IMG/VR virus record: IMGVR_UViG_3300032047_000006
Location: 17,441 to 81,440 of that record
DNA: 64,000 nt
Reading direction: 5' to 3' (one strand)
Origin: a virus
Positions within the stretch are counted from its first letter, which is position 1. Each line of letters opens with the position of its first letter. A program made the translations under genes and the position numbers. The notes below the pieces were generated by a model. That model had not been told where the DNA came from. It was given only the letters and a program-made list of their open reading frames with translations, and did not search any database. Shown piece after piece: positions 55,292-63,291 of the stretch.

Positions 55292-56869
55292 ATGTCTTAT
55301 CAACTCACCAAGAAAAAAATCCTATCTGAAATCGTCCAATGCGGCAAAGATCCCGTTTACTTTCTAAACAACTATGCAAAGATTTCACACCCAATGCACG
55401 GGTCTATCCCGTTTAGGACTTACGACTTCCAAGATGAGCTTTTAAGAGACTTCAACGATCATCGCTTCAATGTTATCTTAAAAGCACGTCAGTTGGGCAT
55501 CTCAACCGTAACAGCAGGTTATGTTGTTTGGATGATGCTTTTCCACAAAGATAAAAATGTTCTTGTTATGGCTACAAAGTTCGGCACAGCAGCCAACTTG
55601 GTAAAGAAGGTAAAAGCGATAATGAGAAACGTTCCAGAGTGGATGCGAATAGCGAACATCTCTGTGGACAATAGAACTTCTTTCGAGTTATCTAATGGTT
55701 CACAAATCAAAGCAACATCTACCTCATCTGACGCTGGTCGTTCAGAAGCATTATCTCTTCTTGTAATAGACGAAGCGGCACACGTTGAAGGCTTGTCTGA
55801 ATTGTGGACTGGTTTATATCCCACATTGTCTACTGGTGGTAGGTGTATCGCCCTGTCCACGCCTAATGGTGTCGGAAACTGGTTTCACCAAACCTATATA
55901 GATGCCGAAGAATCCAATAACGATTTTCACCCTACCTGTCTTCCATGGGATGTCCACCCAGACAGAGATCAAGACTGGTTCGATAAAGAGACGAGAAATA
56001 TGTCTCGTAGGCAAATCGCACAAGAGTTAGAGTGTAACTTCAATATGTCTGGTGAAACGGTTATTAACACCGAGGACATAGAAAGAATAATGAACGCCGT
56101 ATCGTCACCCTCCCACAAAGCAGGGTTTGATAGAAATTATTATATTTGGGAAGACTTCAACCCAGAGCACTCTTACCTTCTTGTAGCCGACGTCGCCCGT
56201 GGAGACGGTAAGGACTTTTCAGCATTTCAAGTCATAAATGTTACAGAGATGTCCCAAGCAGCAGAATACCAGGGTAAGGTGGATCTAGACACCTATGCTA
56301 TGTTTCTGTCTGACATCGGCAAGTCTTATGGAAATTGTTTACTTGTTGTGGAGAATAATAACGTCGGCTACGCAGTGTTGACTAAGTTGGAAGAGATGGC
56401 ATATCCAAATCTTTATTATTCTATAAAAGCCACACATGAGTACATTGATTCGTCTTCTGCTAGATCTAACAGCAGAGCCGTCCTTGGCTTTACGACATCA
56501 ATGAAAACAAGACCACTAATAATCGCTAAGTTAGAAGAATTTATAAGAAATGATCTAGTTAGCATTGTATCGAATCGTCTTTACAATGAATTAAAGACTT
56601 TTGTTTGGAATAACGGAAAGCCCGAGGCAATGAGAGGTTACAATGATGATCTTGTGATGTCTATGGCGATCGCCTGTTGGGTAAGAGACACTGCTTTGGT
56701 TTTAAATCAGCGAGACGCTGAATATAACAAAGCTCTTCTTGGAGCCATGACTACTTCCAAAACAAAACTTAACACAGCGATATCAGGTATGGTAAACTAT
56801 GGGGAACCTAATGGGGTTCAACAAATGAAAGAAATAATGACCAACTTCCCTGGTCTTTTTAAGGGGTAA
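55292..56869 (+). CDS. gp17: Terminase large subunit, T4 gp17-like
   Basis: 525 residues, somewhat shorter than T4 gp17 (610). The ATPase domain shows the adenine-binding start (YDFQDELLRDFNDHRFNVIL), an atypical Walker A, KARQLGIST, Walker B LLVIDEAAHVEG, and the coupling motif ALSTPNG. The C-terminal RNase H-like nuclease has VADVARGDGKDFSAF with the catalytic Asp and VVENNNVGYAV. It powers DNA packaging and cuts the concatemer. Portal follows 5 bases later, the usual T4-type order apart from the tail genes that sit between them in T4. Confidence 0.95.
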   Translation: MSYQLTKKKILSEIVQCGKDPVYFLNNYAKISHPMHGSIPFRTYDFQDELLRDFNDHRFNVILKARQLGISTVTAGYVVWMMLFHKDKNVLVMATKFGTAANLVKKVKAIMRNVPEWMRIANISVDNRTSFELSNGSQIKATSTSSDAGRSEALSLLVIDEAAHVEGLSELWTGLYPTLSTGGRCIALSTPNGVGNWFHQTYIDAEESNNDFHPTCLPWDVHPDRDQDWFDKETRNMSRRQIAQELECNFNMSGETVINTEDIERIMNAVSSPSHKAGFDRNYYIWEDFNPEHSYLLVADVARGDGKDFSAFQVINVTEMSQAAEYQGKVDLDTYAMFLSDIGKSYGNCLLVVENNNVGYAVLTKLEEMAYPNLYYSIKATHEYIDSSSARSNSRAVLGFTTSMKTRPLIIAKLEEFIRNDLVSIVSNRLYNELKTFVWNNGKPEAMRGYNDDLVMSMAIACWVRDTALVLNQRDAEYNKALLGAMTTSKTKLNTAISGMVNYGEPNGVQQMKEIMTNFPGLFKG

Positions 56870-56874
56870 AATAG

Positions 56875-58776
56875 ATGGCAGACGGCAATATCAAAAACGA
56901 AGAATCAGTACTTTTCAAAAGGCTCACGAGATTGTTCTCAGGACCGATTGTAAATAGGCGACAGCAAAACAGAAGAAAGTTCAAGAGACAGGCATTAGAC
57001 AACTACGCCACTCGTTTCACTTCTGCTTCTGGCAAACAATTCCAAAAGAATCAATACAACCCATTCGAGCAAATAAACTCAGATGCGATGAACAACAGGG
57101 TTCGCAACGAGCGATATGTTGATTTTGATCAGATGGAGTTCGAGCCTATTATCGCATCTTCATTAGACATTTATGCGGACGAGATGACTTATCACAACGA
57201 ACTCAACAACATGATAAACATCGAGTGTCCAAACCAAGAGATTAAGTCTACACTAGAATCTCTTTATAACAACGTTCTAAACGTCGACTTCAACCTTTAT
57301 GGCTGGTGCCGCACAATGTGTAAATATGGAGACTACTTTCTTTATGTTGACATTGACGATAAGATCGGCGTCAAATCATTCATACCGCTTCCTCCTCAAG
57401 AAGTCGAGAGAATGGAGGGCGAAGATCCAACCAACCCTAATTATGTTCAATATCAATGGAATTCTGCTGGGCTTACTTTTGAGAACTGGCAGGTAGCACA
57501 CTTCCGAATTTTAGGCAATGATAAGTATGCCCCTTATGGAACTTCTATTTTAGAACCAGCACGACGCATCTGGCGACAGCTTCATCTTATCGAAGATGCG
57601 ATGATGTCTTATAGAATCACACGCTCACCAGAACGAAGAGTTTTCTATGTTGACGTTGGTAATATCTCTCCTCAAGACGTAGAGCAGTATATGCAAAAAG
57701 TCGTAACAACTATGAAGAAGAATCAAGTTGTTGACGCAAACACTGGACGTGTTGATCTTCGCTACAACCCGCTTTCTATTGACGAAGATTATTTTATTCC
57801 TGTCCGTGGCGGCGAGAGCACAAAGATTGAGTCTCTTCCAGGTGGAACCTACACAGGCGACATCGACGACGTAAAATATTTGAGAGATAAACTCTTTGCA
57901 GCCCTCAAGATCCCTCAGTCTTATCTCTCTCGTTCAGAGGGAGCAGACGAAGACAAAGCAACACTCGCACAAAAAGACATCCGCTTTGCAAGAACTATTC
58001 AAAGGCTTCAACGCTCCGTTATCGCCGAGCTAGAAAAGGTTGGAATTATTCACCTTTACACTCTCGGTTATCGTGGCGAGGACTTGACTAAATTTGGCTT
58101 GAGGCTAAATAATCCTTCACAGATTGCGGCAATGCAGGAATTAGAGCATCTACGTGCCAAGTTTGAAATAGCTTCGGCTGCAACTGAGGGCTACTTTTCA
58201 AAAGCCTGGATTTATAGAAACATTTTTAGAATCACAGAAGAAGAGATCGTTAGAGTGGAAAGGGAGATGTTCCACGATTCCAAGTTCGCAGCAGCAATTG
58301 AAGCAGCAGGCGAAGCGCCAGCCGACGCTGAAGGCGGCGGCGGAGGGTTAGATATGGGTGACGATGAAGGCGGAGACGATTTAGATCTTGATACCGGCGC
58401 AGATGACGCAGGAGGCGATGAGCCAGAATCAGCACTCTTGGCAGCACCAGGTAAGAGAGACGGATACCTCACTCCCGGCGCTAAAGGAAAAGTGTATCAT
58501 CCCGAAAAGGTTGACTCCCGTCCACAAGGCGCTAGGAAAAGATCAACAAAATCTAAGTGGTCAGATGAAACAGCTTCATTCACCCCAAGAAACACCATGC
58601 CCGGCATGTCGGACTTGAAAACACTTTCCCGAGGCATTTATGAGGGTAATGAAACTACTTACACTGACGAAGAAGAAAAATTGCTTCTTGAAGTGAATCA
58701 GGAGCTAACAGATTGGCAAGTTCAGTCGTTAGTAAAAGATCTCGAAAAGAAGAAGAATAAGCAATTAAAAGGATAA
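56875..58776 (+). CDS. gp20: Portal vertex protein, T4 gp20-like
   Basis: 633 residues (T4 gp20: 524). The core reads as a T4-type portal: FDQMEFEPIIASSLDIYADE, SPERRVFYVDVGNISPQDVE, the stem helix MQKVVTTMKKNQVVDANTGR and IPQSYLSRSEG with ATLAQKDIRFARTIQRLQRS. The C-terminal about 150 residues are an extra, with an Ala/Gly/Asp-rich stretch (about 475-520) and a charged end, explaining the greater length. It forms the dodecameric DNA channel at the capsid vertex. Confidence 0.93.
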   Translation: MADGNIKNEESVLFKRLTRLFSGPIVNRRQQNRRKFKRQALDNYATRFTSASGKQFQKNQYNPFEQINSDAMNNRVRNERYVDFDQMEFEPIIASSLDIYADEMTYHNELNNMINIECPNQEIKSTLESLYNNVLNVDFNLYGWCRTMCKYGDYFLYVDIDDKIGVKSFIPLPPQEVERMEGEDPTNPNYVQYQWNSAGLTFENWQVAHFRILGNDKYAPYGTSILEPARRIWRQLHLIEDAMMSYRITRSPERRVFYVDVGNISPQDVEQYMQKVVTTMKKNQVVDANTGRVDLRYNPLSIDEDYFIPVRGGESTKIESLPGGTYTGDIDDVKYLRDKLFAALKIPQSYLSRSEGADEDKATLAQKDIRFARTIQRLQRSVIAELEKVGIIHLYTLGYRGEDLTKFGLRLNNPSQIAAMQELEHLRAKFEIASAATEGYFSKAWIYRNIFRITEEEIVRVEREMFHDSKFAAAIEAAGEAPADAEGGGGGLDMGDDEGGDDLDLDTGADDAGGDEPESALLAAPGKRDGYLTPGAKGKVYHPEKVDSRPQGARKRSTKSKWSDETASFTPRNTMPGMSDLKTLSRGIYEGNETTYTDEEEKLLLEVNQELTDWQVQSLVKDLEKKKNKQLKG

Positions 58777-58784
58777 CAGTATAA

Positions 58785-59615
58785 ATGAAGTTTAAGCATA
58801 ATAAAAAGAGAAACACAGCCTTCCTTTTCGAGGCACTCATAAAGGAGATGGCAAAGTCTGTAGTAGCTAGTGATTCTAATCGACAAACAAAGATAGCTAG
58901 AATCATCAAAAGGCACTTCACGAAACGTGGAGTTCTTTATAAGGACTTACAATCTTATAAGGTTCTTATGGAGTTGAAAGAAGCTGAGTCGGACTTTGCA
59001 AAGAGAATCATCTCAGAAGTTCGCAGGGATAGGGATAGACTAAATACACAGGTTGTCTTCTCGGAGCAGTCCAAGTTGATTAAAAAAATTAACGTTGAAT
59101 TGGGACAAGAAGTTTACTCCAACTTTGTTCCAAACTACAAGACTATGGCTACTATCGGACAGTTGTTCGCCGACAACGTTTCTCCTAACGAGAAAGTTAT
59201 TCTTGAGGACAAGCTTCTTACAGAGATGACGAAGGCAGAAGAAAAGACTGAAAAAGAGATTTTAGAGCACCTTGACTCCATCGCTTATAAGACTTTTACA
59301 AACAAGTTCAATAAAGCTTATGCTGGCAAGCTTCATGAAGAGCAACAACAGATAGTTTCACGATACATCTATTCCGTGTCAGACAATGGAATGTCCCTAA
59401 AATCCTACTTGAATGAAGAAGTTAAGAGACTGAAAGAGAAGGTTCAAGAGTCGCTCGAATTGAAAGAGATAACTGAAGATCCTAACATGACAGAGAAGAC
59501 GGAAGAAGTTTTAAGATTCTTGGAAGAATTAAAGGAGACTAAACTCGACGAGACTGTCATAAAGAAGATTATGCAAATACAGGCGCTAATACGGGAGATT
59601 GAATCAAATGGCTGA
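58785..59615 (+). CDS. Helical protein of the head gene cluster, unknown function
   Basis: 276 residues, 8 bases after portal. The basic N-terminus (KFKHNKKRNTAFLFEALIKE) is followed by almost continuous helix rich in Lys and Glu (VKRLKEKVQESLELKEITED). Placement between portal and prohead protease suits a head assembly or core protein. I know of no characterised homologue. The stop lies inside the next gene's start region. Confidence 0.6.
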   Translation: MKFKHNKKRNTAFLFEALIKEMAKSVVASDSNRQTKIARIIKRHFTKRGVLYKDLQSYKVLMELKEAESDFAKRIISEVRRDRDRLNTQVVFSEQSKLIKKINVELGQEVYSNFVPNYKTMATIGQLFADNVSPNEKVILEDKLLTEMTKAEEKTEKEILEHLDSIAYKTFTNKFNKAYAGKLHEEQQQIVSRYIYSVSDNGMSLKSYLNEEVKRLKEKVQESLELKEITEDPNMTEKTEEVLRFLEELKETKLDETVIKKIMQIQALIREIESNG

Positions 59616-60153
59616 AGAAATAAAGGTTCAGATTGGAAGCACCCCACCACCAGAAAACTCTGTAGAAAATAGTGCCAAAGTCAATATGATACTGCGGAAG
59701 ACACTAGCAGGAGAATATGCAATATATGATCACTTTGACATTGATATTCTCGTGAGTCCTGAAAAGAAGCAGATTCTCTCATTTCCAAAAGAGGACATGT
59801 CCGATGATGTCTACGCAGCGCAAGACAGAATGTTTGAGTTCCTCGGCAAGAAGGGTGTCATTACTAGGGAGTCAGTCCAGTCTGGCAATATTTACGGTTC
59901 AATGCAGGCAGGCTTTCCAGATTCTTCTAATGGCGCTGATCCAGTTCAGGTTGTATTGTACACTCTCGGCAGATTCATTGAGGAAGAAAAGCCATACTAC
60001 TCTCACCAATCAGCACTTGAAGATGAGATAACAAAGCATGAAACTTCCCCAGAAACATCTGACTCCACAGAGCTAGGCGAAGTTCCTCACGAAAAATCGA
60101 AAGGAACGGTAGAAAAGTTCCCAGCGATAAAATCTTATTACAGGGTTTATTAA
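59608..60153 (+). CDS. Head-cluster protein of unknown function
   Basis: 181 residues from ATG 59608, with GGGAG 11 bases upstream; an in-frame TTG at 59599 would add 3 residues. An alpha/beta N-terminal part (KVNMILRKTLAGEYAIYDHF, DIDILVSPEKKQILSFPKED) is followed by an acidic Ser/Thr-rich tail and a conserved-looking end, FPAIKSYYRVY. It overlaps the upstream stop by 8 bases. No function can be assigned. Confidence 0.55.
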   Translation: MAEEIKVQIGSTPPPENSVENSAKVNMILRKTLAGEYAIYDHFDIDILVSPEKKQILSFPKEDMSDDVYAAQDRMFEFLGKKGVITRESVQSGNIYGSMQAGFPDSSNGADPVQVVLYTLGRFIEEEKPYYSHQSALEDEITKHETSPETSDSTELGEVPHEKSKGTVEKFPAIKSYYRVY

Positions 60154-60164
60154 AGGAACGAGAG

Positions 60165-60461
60165 TTGACAAATTTAATCTACTTCATCCTCGCCACCTCC
60201 GGCATTACTCAGATATTAGTTTACGGCAAGATCTTCGATAATATTCGCCCCATCAACGGATGGTTTGGGAAACTCTTCTCTTGCACTATGTGCATGGGCT
60301 TCTGGGCAGGTGTATTTTTATGGAGCGTAAACACATACACCACACTATTTAGTTTTGATTATAGTCCTCTGACTGGCTTCCTTCTTGGTTGCCTAAGTTC
60401 TGGTACTTGTTATATTTTTGATATGATAGTCGGAGACAAGGGGCTAAGAATAGAAAGATAG
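60165..60461 (+). CDS. DUF1360 family membrane protein
   Basis: 98 residues from TTG 60165 with AAGGAACG upstream. Three hydrophobic segments (residues 3-18, 40-55, 70-88) and the central FSCTMCMGFWAGVFLW, with the CxxCxGFW motif, mark the DUF1360 family. These proteins occur in Bacillus (as a spore protein) and in many phages; their function is unknown. The conserved Cys pair may bind metal or be redox-active. It is the only membrane protein in the head cluster. Confidence 0.8.
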   Translation: MTNLIYFILATSGITQILVYGKIFDNIRPINGWFGKLFSCTMCMGFWAGVFLWSVNTYTTLFSFDYSPLTGFLLGCLSSGTCYIFDMIVGDKGLRIER

Positions 60462-60472
60462 AGAGGTTTAAG

Positions 60473-60571
60473 ATGACAAATAAGAGATGGATGTTACAGC
60501 CAGTTCGCAACTGTTGCAAAGGTAGCATATTCACGCAGGGCGAGCCTGCGTTTTATTATTTATGGAGTTAA
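60473..60571 (+). CDS. Possible 32-residue peptide
   Basis: ATG 60473 with AGAGG upstream opens 32 codons ending at TAA just before the protease gene: it starts MTNKRWMLQPVRNC and ends in PAFYYLWS. Two adjacent Cys and a basic N-terminus are the only features. The second half coincides with a terminator-like hairpin, which argues for chance. Confidence 0.3.
   Translation: MTNKRWMLQPVRNCCKGSIFTQGEPAFYYLWS
60533..60561 (+). terminator. Rho-independent terminator-like hairpin before prohead protease
   Basis: A 7-bp perfect stem ACGCAGG / CCTGCGT (60533-60539 and 60545-60551) with loop GCGAG is followed by TTTTATTATTTA. This is the best intrinsic terminator in the window. It lies between DUF1360 and gp21, so it could lower transcription into gp21 unless read through. 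Confidence 0.6.
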
Positions 60572-60574
60572 AAG

Positions 60575-61189
60575 ATGAGCAATAAAGTTCTGCTAAGAGA
60601 ATATTATGAGCTTTGCGAAGGAGGAGTCTGTCAGGATTTCTTAACCGAAAGTGAAAAGAGGGAAGTCGCCGAAGGAAAGGTGATGTATCTCACAGGCATT
60701 ATCCAGAGAGCAAAAGCAAAAAACCAAAATGGTAGAGTCTACCCAAGAGAAGTCTTGGAGAGAGAAGTAGAGAACTATCAAAAAGTGGTAAGAGAGAAAA
60801 GAGCCCTTGGTGAATTAGATCACCCAGAAGACTCTGTTGTAAACTTGAAGAACGTTTCACACCTTATGACTCAAATTTGGTGGGAAGGCGACAACGTAAT
60901 GGGGAAGTGTAAAATCCTCAACACACCTTCAGGGCAGATTCTCCAATCTCTTGTTCAGTCAAACGTTACACTCGGCATTTCCTCAAGAGGAATGGGTTCG
61001 GTTCACGAGGATAGACAGGGCAACACTATTGTTGAAGATGACTTCAACCTTATCTGCTTTGACTTTGTTTCAGATCCTTCTACTATCGGAGCTTTTATGT
61101 CTTTAGCCGAGGGCAAGATTAAAACAACAAACGTCTACACTAAGGCAGACAAGATTAACAGATTACTAAACGACATCGTAAGGGACTAA
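60575..61189 (+). CDS. gp21: Prohead core protease, T4 gp21-like
   Basis: 204 residues, close to T4 gp21 (212). The herpes-type assemblin-like fold is clear: MYLTGIIQRAKAKNQNGRVY, then ELDHPEDSVVNLKNVSHL with the catalytic His, TPSGQILQSLVQSNVTLGIS followed by SRGMGSV with the catalytic Ser, and the later FDFVSDPSTIGAFM. It cleaves scaffold and capsid precursors after (Leu/Ile)-X-Glu sites during head maturation. It sits behind a terminator-like hairpin, so its mRNA level may be tuned. Confidence 0.92.
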   Translation: MSNKVLLREYYELCEGGVCQDFLTESEKREVAEGKVMYLTGIIQRAKAKNQNGRVYPREVLEREVENYQKVVREKRALGELDHPEDSVVNLKNVSHLMTQIWWEGDNVMGKCKILNTPSGQILQSLVQSNVTLGISSRGMGSVHEDRQGNTIVEDDFNLICFDFVSDPSTIGAFMSLAEGKIKTTNVYTKADKINRLLNDIVRD

Positions 61190-61191
61190 AA

Positions 61192-61644
61192 TTGAAGAAA
61201 TCAGAACTAAAGAATATTATCAAGCCTATCGTAGAGGAATGTGTGAAAGACGCACTCTTATCAAGTGGCTTATTGTCTAAAGTTATTTCAGAAGTTATTG
61301 CTGGCGTCCAAGGCGGACTTATGACTGAGACTCGCCAAGTAGCACCTGTCCAACATCAGGAGAAGCCAGCCCCACAACAAACGAATCAAATGAGTCAAGC
61401 CGAAAAAGAAAAGATTTTAGAAAATAAAAAGAAACTTCTTGATGCTATTGGCTCTTCATCTTATAACGGCGTTGACGTATTCGAGGGAACCAAGCCATTA
61501 AGAAAAGGTGGTTCAGCCTCTAAAAGCTCTGGCGGTTACAAGGCATTTGACGGAGTAGATCCTAGTGATCCAGGCGTAAACATCGATGGGCTCACAAGCA
61601 GTCTTGGCAATGTCTGGAAGAAACTAGCAGAAGGCAAAAAGTAA
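61192..61644 (+). CDS. Small head-cluster protein, possibly scaffold or core
   Basis: 150 residues from TTG 61192 (AGGGA upstream), 3 bases after gp21. The N-terminal helix (KKSELKNIIKPIVEECVKDA) resembles the start of the 69-residue protein at 55065. A Gln/Pro-rich linker and a short coiled segment (AEKEKILENKKKLLDAIGSS) follow; the end has Gly/Ser-rich and Asp-rich pieces. Its position behind the protease is that of the T4 scaffold gp22, but it is half that length and not recognisably related. Function open. Confidence 0.55.
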   Translation: MKKSELKNIIKPIVEECVKDALLSSGLLSKVISEVIAGVQGGLMTETRQVAPVQHQEKPAPQQTNQMSQAEKEKILENKKKLLDAIGSSSYNGVDVFEGTKPLRKGGSASKSSGGYKAFDGVDPSDPGVNIDGLTSSLGNVWKKLAEGKK

Positions 61645-61675
61645 AAACCAAAACACTTTACACGAAAGGAATAAA

Positions 61676-61939
61676 ATGAGAGATAAAGGAAAAGGTTTAT
61701 TTGAAGAAAGAATTAGAAGCGGAGAGTCAACGGAAGCATTCGTAAGACGAGCCCTTCGTAAGTTGAAGAAGGAGGGTATCATGAACGACATCAGAGATCC
61801 TTCTCGTGGCACGCCTCTTTGTAGAAACGTGCCAAAGAAATCACTTCGCAAGAAGCATAAGAAAATCGAGGCAGAACGCCGTAGATTTGCTGATGAGGCT
61901 CGCAAGCGAAAACGACAACGACAAAACCAAAATAGATAA
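61676..61939 (+). CDS. bS21-like ribosomal protein
   Basis: 87 residues with a GAAAGGA site. After about 15 residues, ESTEAFVRRALRKLKKEGIM is followed by NDIRDPSRG and a highly basic helix (KKHKKIEAERRRFADEARKR). This matches the plan of bacterial ribosomal protein S21: an N-terminal 'ExxxxALRRFKR' helix, a turn, then a long basic helix (S21 is about 70 residues). Phages, including pelagiphages, are known to carry bS21 genes. S21 sits near the anti-Shine-Dalgarno end of 16S rRNA, so a phage copy could bias initiation toward phage mRNA. It could instead be an unrelated basic protein. Confidence 0.6.
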   Translation: MRDKGKGLFEERIRSGESTEAFVRRALRKLKKEGIMNDIRDPSRGTPLCRNVPKKSLRKKHKKIEAERRRFADEARKRKRQRQNQNR

Positions 61940-61946
61940 CTATTTA
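61940..61946 (+). promoter_or_regulatory. CTATTTA motif, putative late promoter
   Basis: CTATTTA overlaps the end of the bS21-like gap (its first base follows the stop codon) and ends 29 bases before the ATG at 61976, which has a CAGAGGA site. Confidence 0.5.
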
Positions 61947-61975
61947 TTATAGCTTTATAACAGAGGACTTTTACA

Positions 61976-62773
61976 ATGGCAAGAAATTACATCCTTGGTG
62001 GAATGGGAGCAACCCAACTCCAAGCAGGCAAACCCTACTTCAAGAGAATTGTTAGATTCGGCGGTACCGCCAATCTTGACAGAAGCTTTCTCGCAAACAC
62101 GCCCTCACGGGACGGTCTTACTTGTAAGGTTGTCACAGCAGCCGTCGCCAACAAAGGCTCAATTAGCTTTACTACTGCTGGCGGCAATGCTGGCGAAGGC
62201 ACCGCAAACACTGATGGTAAGTCAGTAGACTGGGCGGCAGGTGCTGCGCCTTTTGAAGGTGGAGAACTTCTTATGGTAGAATTTCCAACAACTCTAAGAA
62301 GTGTTGAAATCAACCTAGAAGAAGCATGGACTGGCACAGGCAACGATGATGGCGTGCTTGAGCAAGCCACCAATGGTAAGATCCGAGTCAAAGCCATGCT
62401 AACAGCCCCAGGGCAAAATGTAGCTTTTGATAAGGGAACCCCTGTTCTCGCAAACCCAATTGGTGAAGGAAACTTTATTGAAATCAAGACAGGTGAAACA
62501 GCAACTATCAGTTCTAGAACAAAAGTTGTCTTTCTTCTTATTCAAAAGTTCGCTGGCGACACTATTATTACAAATGCTGCCGCAATGCAAGCGCAAGGCG
62601 CAGGCGGAGATAACGATGCAGTATCAATTTTGATTACTGGCGTACTCGACCATGAACCTACCTCTGGTGGTTCACAAGCTGCAAACGAGCCAAACTCACA
62701 AGTCATCGCTGCCGATGGTACCACCAAAACAGAGTTAAGAAAGATTTGGGGTAAAGGCGACGGCGTAGGTTGA
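61976..62773 (+). CDS. Probable virion protein, beta-rich
   Basis: 265 residues behind a CTATTTA motif. The sequence is rich in Ala, Gly, Thr and Asn and appears all-beta: RNYILGGMGATQLQAGKPYF, then VRFGGTANLDRSFLANTP, and later VEINLEEAWTGTGNDDG. No signal peptide or catalytic motif is seen. Composition and position before two further late genes suggest a decoration or fibre-type virion protein. I do not recognise a family. Confidence 0.6.
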   Translation: MARNYILGGMGATQLQAGKPYFKRIVRFGGTANLDRSFLANTPSRDGLTCKVVTAAVANKGSISFTTAGGNAGEGTANTDGKSVDWAAGAAPFEGGELLMVEFPTTLRSVEINLEEAWTGTGNDDGVLEQATNGKIRVKAMLTAPGQNVAFDKGTPVLANPIGEGNFIEIKTGETATISSRTKVVFLLIQKFAGDTIITNAAAMQAQGAGGDNDAVSILITGVLDHEPTSGGSQAANEPNSQVIAADGTTKTELRKIWGKGDGVG

Positions 62774-62783
62774 GGTAGAATTT

Positions 62784-63107
62784 ATGTCTGGTAAAGGCGG
62801 TTCGGGTGCTAGATCTGGAAAATCCGCAGGTGCAGTCGGAGTCGTTACAAAAGAACGTATCGAAGCCATAGCAGCAGAATCAGCCCTCTTACCAGAGATA
62901 AAGATATTCACCGTCACAGCACTTGCTGGTAGCAACGTATCAACCACTCTCACCCACGATCTCGGTATCGCAGATTATTTAGTTCAAATTATCACATCAG
63001 CAGGCGATAACATTGTCTTGCCTTTTACCCGAACAGAAAACACAGTCGTTTTCTACTTCGGCGACGTCGCCGCTGACACAGATTACACCGTAGTAATTGT
63101 GCAGTAA
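62784..63107 (+). CDS. Small virion-type protein
   Basis: 107 residues with a TGAGGTAG site, 10 bases after the previous gene. The N-terminal 20 residues are Gly/Ser/Lys-rich (GKGGSGARSGKSAGAVG). The C-terminal 65 form a beta-rich domain (PEIKIFTVTALAGSNVSTTL, then YLVQIITSAGDNIVLPFTRT and DTDYTVVIVQ). It looks like a short fibre tip or head decoration domain. Function unknown. Confidence 0.55.
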   Translation: MSGKGGSGARSGKSAGAVGVVTKERIEAIAAESALLPEIKIFTVTALAGSNVSTTLTHDLGIADYLVQIITSAGDNIVLPFTRTENTVVFYFGDVAADTDYTVVIVQ

Positions 63108-63291
63108 AATTATTTTTACCCTCTCAAATCCTTAAACAACAATCCTAAAAAAAACCTATTCTTTATCTTTATTTCGAGCCTAGATAGAGGCAGGTGGGAG
63201 AGGTTTATCCTCTTGTCCATCTTAACTCAAATTTTATAGTGCAGAGTCACGAATACTTGCACATTTAACAATATTTTAGGAGGATAAAATT
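63108..63291. other. Non-coding gap before fibre gene
   Basis: 184 bases without an ORF that I trust. It starts with an AT-rich hairpin (63104-63119, GTAAAA / TTTTAC) and contains a weak 5-bp hairpin AGAGG / CCTCT. It ends with a strong ribosome site, AGGAGG, before TTG 63292. I see no CTATTTA and no good sigma70 pair, so the fibre gene's promoter is unclear. Confidence 0.4.

Noticed and set aside
58212-58472. Ser/Pro-rich minus-strand frame in the portal gene
   Set aside because: It mirrors the Ala/Gly/Asp-rich extension of the portal and has no independent support.
60345-60351. CTATTTA inside the DUF1360 gene (also near 13263, 14168, 25505 and 46483 in other genes)
   Set aside because: Within coding sequence and not placed ahead of a start codon; expected by chance in 58 kb of AT-rich coding DNA.
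63104-63119. Hairpin GTAAAA / TTTTAC after the gene at 62784
   Set aside because: Six AT-rich pairs only; too weak to call a terminator.
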